Source: Trichuris trichiura (Eukaryota > Nematoda > Enoplea > Trichinellida > Trichuridae). From it: 64,000 bases of DNA. The stretch is from assembly GCA_037903355.1 (NCBI GenBank), contig JBAJFE010000046.1, forward strand, positions 1 to 64,000, written 5' to 3'. Made by a program: the position numbers and the translations under genes. The notes below the pieces were generated by a model. That model did no database searches. It was not told the origin of the DNA and saw only the letters and a list, made by a program, of their open reading frames with translations. Shown here piece by piece: positions 56,701-64,000 of the stretch; within the stretch, counting starts at the first letter, position 1; each line of letters opens with the position of its first letter.

Positions 56701-59700
56701 TGTCTGAAACGTTATGGTAAGTACTCAGTTATATTGAGATATTTGTGAAGAATAAAGTTGGACTGGGAGTCAAGCCTAATGACATCCTTTAACGCCAACG
56801 GACTAAGGTTAACCTGCAATGAAAATTTACGTTACTGTTAGGAGCAATCAACAAAAAATAGGCTTGCGCACTTGGAACACTAGTTTGGTGCTGTGAAATG
56901 TTGTTCAAAAATAGTTTGATGCATTGTATTGAACAGACATTTGCGTTTTCTTTTCCTGAAAGACTTTATAATGGTCCACCGATTGTGAAATCTTTAGGCT
57001 CACTTTGAACAATTCACGAAATTGAATAGATACTAATTGCACGACTGAAGTGGAAACAGCGTAATGAATATAATATGCAAGAAATTAGGATTTGCAGCAA
57101 GAACTACTATCGCTTTCGCTAAGCAACAGTGTCTTATTTAAAAGGTTAAAGAGGAATAGATCCCTTGCAATAGGGACAGTGCTGTCGAACGACAAAGCAA
57201 AAGTTAAGCATTTCTCTTCTATTGTACACCATTTCGCTGAGTAGATTGTGTCTGACTAATGCTTGCTGAACCTCAGAGGTTATCTTGCGTCCAAAGCCAC
57301 GTGAATAATGTTCTGTTTCAGTATTGGTCCTTCGTCTTATTTTTTGTGAATATTACCTGGAAGAGGTTGACTACTTCGCTAATGATGAAGGCCGCCACAT
57401 AAAATTCATTGACGCATATGCTTTTCTACTGTGCGTCTGATATACGTAGTCGCATTCGTAATAAATCTGATTATCCTTCATCTTTGAAAGTACTGCTTTT
57501 GGATTAGTGTGTGAAGTTCCATGGTTCTATACAAATGAACGCCCTGTTCAGGATGTTTGGGGCTAAAAGTCCAGTACAAGTTGTTCATCGATATAGAATC
57601 ATACTATCATTAATTCTTTGTAGTCATAATTTTTTTAACTGCCTATTTCATAATTGGTTTATGGATGAGACGTTGGCAAATGTCAAAAATGACGGAGCTG
57701 AAAGGCCCAGTCTGGTTCTGCCGTAGGTGTCAATGTCTTGACTCGCAAGTGAATATGCATGAAAGAAAAGTGGACAATGTCTGCTATGAGAAGTGTTCCT
57801 TGGGAACTAATCTCTTAGACAGTGCTGGTTAGTCAATGAAAAAGTTCACTCCGAAGGCGCAACAGTTATTGTACTCATTTCCTCCTTGTTTCTTGCTCAC
57901 GTATTTCGCTGCGCCATGGCAGCTACCTAATTTTGCCATCTTTTGGAACAGATTTTCTGAAAATAGGGAAGCACTACTGATCTATTCAAACAAGTCCACG
58001 TTCAGTGTTCATTTACGTTTTGTCGCGCCTCTATTTTTATGCAGAAGTACCATATCAGACATGAAGTTTTAGTGACCCCGGATGGGAAGATAACGCCTTA
58101 TAATCTACAAGGATTTCACTGGGTGACATAAGCAAACAGAATAAGAACTCATATATGCCTGCTGTTCTAACAGGGAGACGCATTTCAAATTCATTTTCTT
58201 AACGGATTAGTAGCTTCTTAATTCTTCTGAAACGGTTTGACTCCAAGCTCATAGAAAGGGAGCAGAAAGTGACGTTTTTATGAAACGAAACTGCGCTGAT
58301 CAATTGGTGACCACTCATCGTTAAATTTGGAAAGAAAAACCCACGATTTTACCGATTGTAGCGCAATACGTTGTCAGGTTTTTGTTTTTTAGTAGTAATT
58401 TTTGATGACTTTAGGCTGACGCATACTGTTGCTCATGAGCAAGTGAAGGGGAATTATATTTTAGCTTCGTCATTGATAAGAATGTTCAGATGTAAAGAAG
58501 GGACCGCGACAACGCTTTTTAATTTGTGGGGATAAAACTACAACATCAAATGGGCAAATTGTTTACCATGTGACAGTCTATTCTTCAGCCAATGCAAAAC
58601 CTGTAGAAAAAAACGAGACAGCTGACTTCATAACTTACGATTTGGCTGAGTGAACGTGGCCATCATTGATTGTTTCAGACTACTCACTTGTTAACCTGAT
58701 GTTCTGATTAGTAAGATGAGCTATATGTTATCTTCAGCTTGTAGGCAACGTGTAAATCCTCTCTAAATATAAGCGTACTCAATTCGAGTACCTGTATTCT
58801 TCACTACTGTGGTTAGCTGTGCTTCGCTATCTGCTTTATTCTGTTACGCAACAAGCGGCTATTTTATGCTTCAGTTTGCGGGAAGCGATTGAAGTTTACT
58901 CCAGAAGATGGGCAAAGAACACGGTTTTTTTTCGACTTGAAAAACACATTATAATATTCTTCCAATCCTTACGCATTAAGCTTCTTGTTTCGATAGGTGG
59001 ATTCAAGTAATTTTTCATCTGGCCGTTAGTATTACTGTTTTCGAGTCCCAAAAACAGAGCTGCTAAGCCATTCGGAAGTGTGTCTGGCAGTTACATAATG
59101 AATGTTAAAGAAACCTTCACGAGCCGCTAACTGGTTGATGAAATAAGATATTCATAATTGTAACCTCTGAATTGATATTGCCAACTCATTAAACGATAAC
59201 AGTTTAAGCACTAACTGCAGTAAGATTTTGCCCAGTTGAGCGTACTAGAGAAACGCGTTTTGTCTTTCTCAAAACTCTATAGCATATGGGCGCAATGAAA
59301 ACTGCGCACGAACGAAAACAGGTATTTCTGTTTCCATTTCATATAGGCAGAAATTCTTTCGATCTACCTTAACGTAAATTGTGAAAAGTATTTCTGTTTA
59401 ACAAAATTTGCAAACCATCAGTAAAGGCACTGAAACAGTTTACTCAATTGACAAAGGAAGTGCATCGTGCATGGCATATTCAGTTTCATTTCTCAAACAA
59501 GTTTAGCAGCTCAAAAACGAATGTAATTGATAAAATGACCATTTCACGACAGAAGATAAATGCAGTTTGCCGGTTTCGTTCAGTGAATTGGACGATGATG
59601 AAGCTCATTTTGCGTGTAACTGTCATTAGCTATGCAGTGCGCTAACGACTTTAGCGCTGACGGACGCACAATGAGAAATAACGAATCTGAGAATCTTACA

Positions 59701-61895
59701 ACGAGCAGTTCAGGAAAAATGTACAACGTAATCCAGCTATATGAGCTTATATTCAAAAGTTGTCTTTGGCAAACGTTTTCCTCATGATGCTTTTTTGACC
59801 TTCAGTTGTCACATGCGGTTGATCCAGCAGAATAACTGCTTTTTTGACTTGAAACAGTATCAGTAACTCATAGCTACGAAATAAAAAACGCTTTTGGTAT
59901 GACTGTGCTGATAACCTTATTTAGAACTTCTTTAATGTCTCAACCTGTGTCAATTTTTGCTAGGTACATTTGGAAACCTGATTAACTGATTTAGAACCTA
60001 CCATCGAATATCTAGTTTTACGAATACCATTTTCTAATCCTTATAACAGAGTAGTTTGGAGGCTCATTTCATGGCAAAAGAATGAAATCTTTAGCGTTAT
60101 TTTGGTTTGCTTGCATTGAAGAAAGTATGTGCTCACCGAAGATCAATTACTGACTGCACACTGCATGCTGTCAGGATCGTTTACGAAGGCGATAAACTAT
60201 GCCAATAGGAAGAATACTGTTGTCATCCTTATATGGGCGTAGGCTGGTTTCGTGCACTGAACAGAGCGAGTGCATTTAATACGCTGAAATCGCTAAGTTA
60301 AGTGCAGCTTACTTAACTTATATAACACTTTTTCAAAGAATCCAAATCCTCTTCCACATTTAAGTGTCTGCTATATTGTATCTAGTCATCAGGTTGTCAG
60401 TTTCTATAAGTGAGAAACATCTGCCACCAGCCAGTTTATCTCATCTCCCAACTTCTAAGCAATAAGGTAGTACTGCTAGCGAAGGAATTCTCAGCTTTTT
60501 GTTTCCTACATTTCATTGTCACACTCAGTTCTTGAAGACGGGGTGCTTGTCACACTCAGTTGCAGTTGGAAGGCTGTTGCCGCTTCAGAGGCAGGTAGTC
60601 ACAAGTGTCCCACATGTTTGTAATAATATTTTCAACAGTTTCTCTCATCTGCTGATTAATTGTTTTTCAGTGGACAATTCCAACTCTACCACAGATATGG
60701 TGAGTTCAGCAAGTAGACATAAAGAAGAAATGGCTTCAGTTGGTTTTATTTCATTAAGCTGCTTAACCGGTACAACACACGTAGTATGTAGTAGAATTTT
60801 AGAAAGTCAATCAGAAAAAGTGTCCTGGATGGTCCACCTCATCTTGCCTCGTCTGACGCTTAGTGCTATTAATTGAGTGTTTTCTTAAACTCCAAGCTAC
60901 AATCCAAAAGTTTATTTGAATGCAAAGCAAAGTTCATTACTGAATTACTTGTCAGAATTTTTTTTGCGAAAAATACTAATGTTAGAGTGTTTGTTTTAGT
61001 GAGAACGTTGCAGTGTGTCTATACTGCACTGACCGTTCATTATGTTTGCATATCCATATCGTAGCAGCTTAACAAAAGCGTTATGTGAACAAAGCAGAGG
61101 TAGGACTGCGGAAAAATTGAAACTACCTCCTTGTTTATTAAGTTCTTGCTTTATGCCATCAATGAGGTAAATATGTGCGCACGATAGAAATTATTTCTTC
61201 AGGGATAATTTAGCGACGTAAAGTGACTTGCTGAAACGGTTTATGAGTGGTAGCTACTGCTTCCTTCAGTTGCATCCGGTTAACGGAAGTGGCATTACTG
61301 CTCTTCCGTTGCTTAAATTGTAGAGGAAAATGGCAGATTGATTTCACTTCATATTTGGCTGTTAATCTTCAATTTTTCGGGATTACTTTGCTAATATTTA
61401 TTTGTCACATGGCATGAGAATTTAACATTTACTGAGTCAAAAGGGACGTTCATGTTATTTTCAATTTTTCATCCATTGCGATGGGCTTGCTCAAGTTCAT
61501 CAATGAATTGAAAAGTCTAACTGGTGGAAATTCTATTGATTGACCTCGGAGCGTAATGACCATTTTGACCAATTATATGCTGTGGACGCTTTTTGAGGCA
61601 ATCGTTTAACTGGATATCGAATTCCGGTGCTAACAAGGTTGCAAAGTGGGTGCCACGCAGATTGTAAGATTTAATGTGATCAATATTTAACTTTTGGCAA
61701 CTGTCTGAGTGTCATGCCCTTGTCTCGCTTCAGTAAATCAGTAAATCCTTGTACAGGCGAATGATCGACTAGCAATTATTGACAACAATTTCAGCATGCT
61801 TTTTTCTCAGGGACATATTTCGAACGAGCTTTCGAGTCGTCTGACGTTTGGTTGAGTTAATTTGTGAATTTGATCTTGGTTCTATCACAAAACAG
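53740..61895. other. Gene-poor stretch
   Basis: About 8 kb with no recognised domain. A G10 run lies at 54103-54112. A 29-nt exon-like piece near 60675-60703 (after TTGTTTTTCAG, ending ATG|GTGAGT, reading DNSNSTTDM) could be a small 5' exon of the receptor gene, but its phase does not fit the 61896 exon directly. Confidence 0.3.
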
Positions 61896-62113
61896 TTCGC
61901 AGTCATTCGGGCGGAACAACGAAGCGCTCAAAATGAAGACAATAGTGGCTCAAGAAAAGGAGCGTTGCAGATTAATGAGTGCCAATTTCACCGCGATGAC
62001 AAGTTCCTGCAGGCCTGATTTTGACGGCTCGATGTGCTGGGAATCAAAAGCCGCTGGTGACATTGTCCAAATGGAGTGCCCTTTCGAATTTTGTTCTACA
62101 TGCACAGTGGAAG
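61896..62113 (+). CDS. Class B (secretin-type) GPCR hormone-receptor domain exon, partial gene
   Basis: Single exon between acceptor CACAAAACAG and donor GGAAG|GTAATA. It codes an extracellular hormone-binding (HRM) domain: Cys in KERC, then TSSCRPDFDGSMCWESKAAG, VQMECPF and STC. This order (C, C-x3-D, CW, G, CP) defines the ligand-binding ectodomain of secretin/calcitonin/PDF-type receptors. The usual Trp before the Asp is Phe here. The rest of the receptor, including the seven membrane helices, is not visible before the window ends. The next 2 kb hold transposons, so it lies beyond 64 kb or the gene is broken. Confidence 0.7.
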
Positions 62114-62225
62114 GTAATACTTTGTTATCTTCGTGTACAAAGCTTTCTTTGCACGTTTGCTTTTCGTGGCTAAACAAACTTAATTCTACCGAATATATAA
62201 CAGTAATTTTGCGATGAATGTATAA

Positions 62226-62474
62226 TTTAGTTGGTCTTCTGGTTCAAGGGTTTGGCCTGTTTGATGTATCTGTAAGTAAACTGCAAGAACAAGAGCAGTT
62301 CCGAAACGTACGGTATTCGAATTGTTCTGTATTTTTTCTAACGATTTGCTCATCCATTCGTTGGTAGGGCACTTTGAAGTTTACTTACAGATACATCAAA
62401 CAGGCCAAACCCGTGAATCAGAAGACCAACTATGAAACAACCTAAGCCTGTTAGAAGGCACCCCGTCTTTCGAA
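62226..62474. mobile_element. Foldback element, left arm shortened
   Basis: The right arm is complete (TTGCTCATCCATTCGTTGG to GGCACCCCGTCTTTCG); the left arm lacks the ACCAACGAATGG part. A 12-bp direct repeat ATGAATGTATAA flanks it (62214-62225, 62475-62486). It keeps the 3' half of the hammerhead-like core (GTTCCGAAACGTACGG) but has lost CTGACGA. It lies about 110 bp downstream of the receptor exon. Confidence 0.7.
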
Positions 62475-62486
62475 ATGAATGTATAA

Positions 62487-63301
62487 GTGAATAATGTTTT
62501 AATATTACGTGGATACATATGAGAATATAGTGAACGACTAAGAACAAAACGAGACGAGAGGTCCAACCAGTTCTTGAAGAACAAACAAGACCAAGTTGGG
62601 GGGACGAACACCTGAAAACCCTGAAAACGAACGAGACGAGCTGCGAAAGCCGTTTCCTCACGTTGTCACCATTTTTATACAGAGGTAAAGGTATGGCACA
62701 CGCTTCAAGAGGGGTCACGGTTAATCCTCCCAGCCGGAGCTCAAGAGACCGCGTCGGTTACCCTCCGTGTTCACAAGTACAGGGCTGTATTCTGTGCTCC
62801 CTCAGGTCCCGCCATAGATCATTGTCCGAGCAGGAGGCCTGAACACATGAGCCCAAGGTTCCTACGGTTATTCGTGATCGAGTCAGAGGCGACTGTGTGG
62901 TCATCTTGTCTGGTCATCAGCAGACCTTGAAAGTGTGCGGCTTGTGGCGCAGGAACCTTCCATGTTGAGTCTGAACGTCTCTCCTTGATCGTTATTTCCT
63001 TCACGCTACGCATTGCCAGAAGAATCCATTTAAGTTTAACGAGGTCGCATTCATTTAACGAGATGTATATTTTTTTATCTGCAATACAAGGACTGAAGCT
63101 GGTTTTACTTTCAGTGGTTTCCGATGCTTAATTTCATCTTACTGCTTTAGCGCCAAGTGCTGATAGTGTTAACTCACAAATTAATCGATCCTAATTTCAG
63201 CTGAGTTTCAGTTTACCAAGACCCGTAGCTGTCTTTGTGAATAACCGTAAGAAGTGCCTGTTTGCTAATTAATCGATTAACGATCAACAGCTAGACAATT
63301 A
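62487..63301 (-). other. GC-richer stretch, possible LTR region of a Ty3/gypsy element
   Basis: Between the foldback element and the integrase remnant. On the minus strand a TATA-like CTGTATAAAAATGG at about 62680 is followed by sequence repeating TCGTCTCGTTYG and TTTTCAGG motifs, as a promoter-bearing LTR might. LTR ends could not be fixed. Confidence 0.25.
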
Positions 63302-63930
63302 TTAAAATTTCCCTCGGAATGTAACGTGCGCTTCATTCGGTTCTGAAATCGACAGCACGCATGCGAGCGCAGACTCTCTCGACTTCTCTGCTCTCTTCTT
63401 ACCATCCTTTTGTGTCCTCAGGCTTACTGTTCGTACCTGCACGTCATGCGACAATCCAAAGCGCGCGCGGAAGCAGTTGACGTGCGCCACAGTTTCTTCA
63501 TCTCTATCTCTCTCTTTCTCTCGCTCTTCTGTCATTCTTACCATACTTGGACCGATAATTTGAACCACAGCCCAGCCAGGTTTTCATTCTGGCTGCATCG
63601 TGGGTAACACCGCCAAACAGATGTTCCCTCCGTTAGCCCGTGTCGACGAGGGCTTCTCTTATCATATAGCGTTTTCTGTTGTTCGCGTGATTCCTGCGTG
63701 TGCTCTCGTACGAAATTTTGGGGTCGACTCAACGTTGTCAGAAGCGCGCTTAGCCAGCTGTCCGTTGAGTGATACCATTGCGACGTCCTAATTGGGGGTT
63801 TTGTGACTAGCTTTGCTTGCCGGCATGACATTAGCGTAAACGGTGCTACAACGGTGGAGCTGTATCGAAGCGTTCGATAAGCATGAAGAACCATTGCCAG
63901 ATGGGACTTACAATCAGTTTCCTTGTCCAC
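63302..63930 (-). pseudogene. Ty3/gypsy integrase C-terminal fragment, frameshifted
   Basis: From 63930 down, the minus strand codes SHLAMVLHAYRTLRYSSTVV and the PFTLM block, matching the end of the retroviral-type integrase core of Ty3/gypsy elements, then a helical region and a basic tail. Near 63570 the frame shifts: the next frame continues with GPSMVRMTEER and VAHVNCFR, corresponding to the closing strands of the integrase C-terminal domain (usual VxHVxRLK). Stop at 63302. The catalytic core and RT are absent. The fragment is cut at about 63930 by unrelated sequence. Inactive. Confidence 0.7.
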
Positions 63931-64000
63931 ATACGAGGGTTGCTCGAAAAGTTTCCGGAAAAATTAAATAAAAATTTTATTTGTAATCATATCAAAATTA
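63931..64000. mobile_element. Possible mariner-type terminal inverted repeat, cut by window edge
   Basis: Directly after a TA, CGAGGGTTGCTCGAAAAGTT resembles the ends of mariner-like elements. It interrupts the gypsy integrase frame. The rest of the element lies outside the window. Confidence 0.35.

Noticed and set aside
62350..62718. Long minus-strand frame with hydrophobic segments
   Set aside because: It runs through the foldback arm into the presumed LTR region; the composition reflects the repeat and no family is recognised.
1..64000. CRISPR array, bacterial operon or tRNA/rRNA genes
   Set aside because: No direct-repeat/spacer array, no Shine-Dalgarno-led operons, and no tRNA or rRNA sequence recognised; introns show the DNA is eukaryotic.

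Overview
This is eukaryotic DNA, most likely from a nematode. The genes have many very short GT-AG introns (12 introns of 47-60 nt in one gene), ribosomal protein L31 is intron-split, and the largest gene has a cuticlin-like ZP domain fused to a von Willebrand A domain. Intron size and repeat content would suit a clade I nematode (Trichuris/Trichinella type), but that placement is inference.

Layout. 0.5-1.2 kb: an intronless, divergent eIF4E-family gene (+). 1.8-2.8 kb: a large palindromic element. 3.3-6.0 kb: a complete 13-exon glycogen branching enzyme gene (+). 7.1-27.1 kb: a minus-strand gene for a secreted or membrane VWA + ZP protein. I could follow 14 exons whose intron phases all agree; its first exons were not found. 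RPL31 (8.35-8.99 kb, +) lies inside one of its introns on the opposite strand, and a Penelope-like retroelement (PLE) with other insertions fills its 8-kb intron. 27-61 kb is gene-poor: transposon debris and scattered exon-like pieces, some possibly the 5' part of the VWA-ZP gene. 61.9-62.1 kb: one exon with a class B GPCR hormone-receptor domain (+). 62.2-64 kb: a foldback element, a broken Ty3/gypsy integrase (-) and a possible mariner-type terminal repeat at the edge.

Main discovery candidate. At least a dozen hammerhead-ribozyme-like cores (CTGANGA, helix II hairpin, GAAA, then a tiny stem III and a helix I closing pair) are scattered through the window. They sit (a) in both terminal regions of the PLE, (b) in compact palindromic elements without ORFs, and (c) in the centre of a second foldback family (ACCAACGAATGGATGAGC arms). 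The PLE and two palindromes are flanked by exact 13-bp direct repeats; one foldback fragment also has an exact 13-bp repeat and others have 10-12 bp. This suggests that ribozyme-bearing foldback elements of two families are mobilised by the same Penelope-type machinery. All structures were read by eye; no folding or database search was run.
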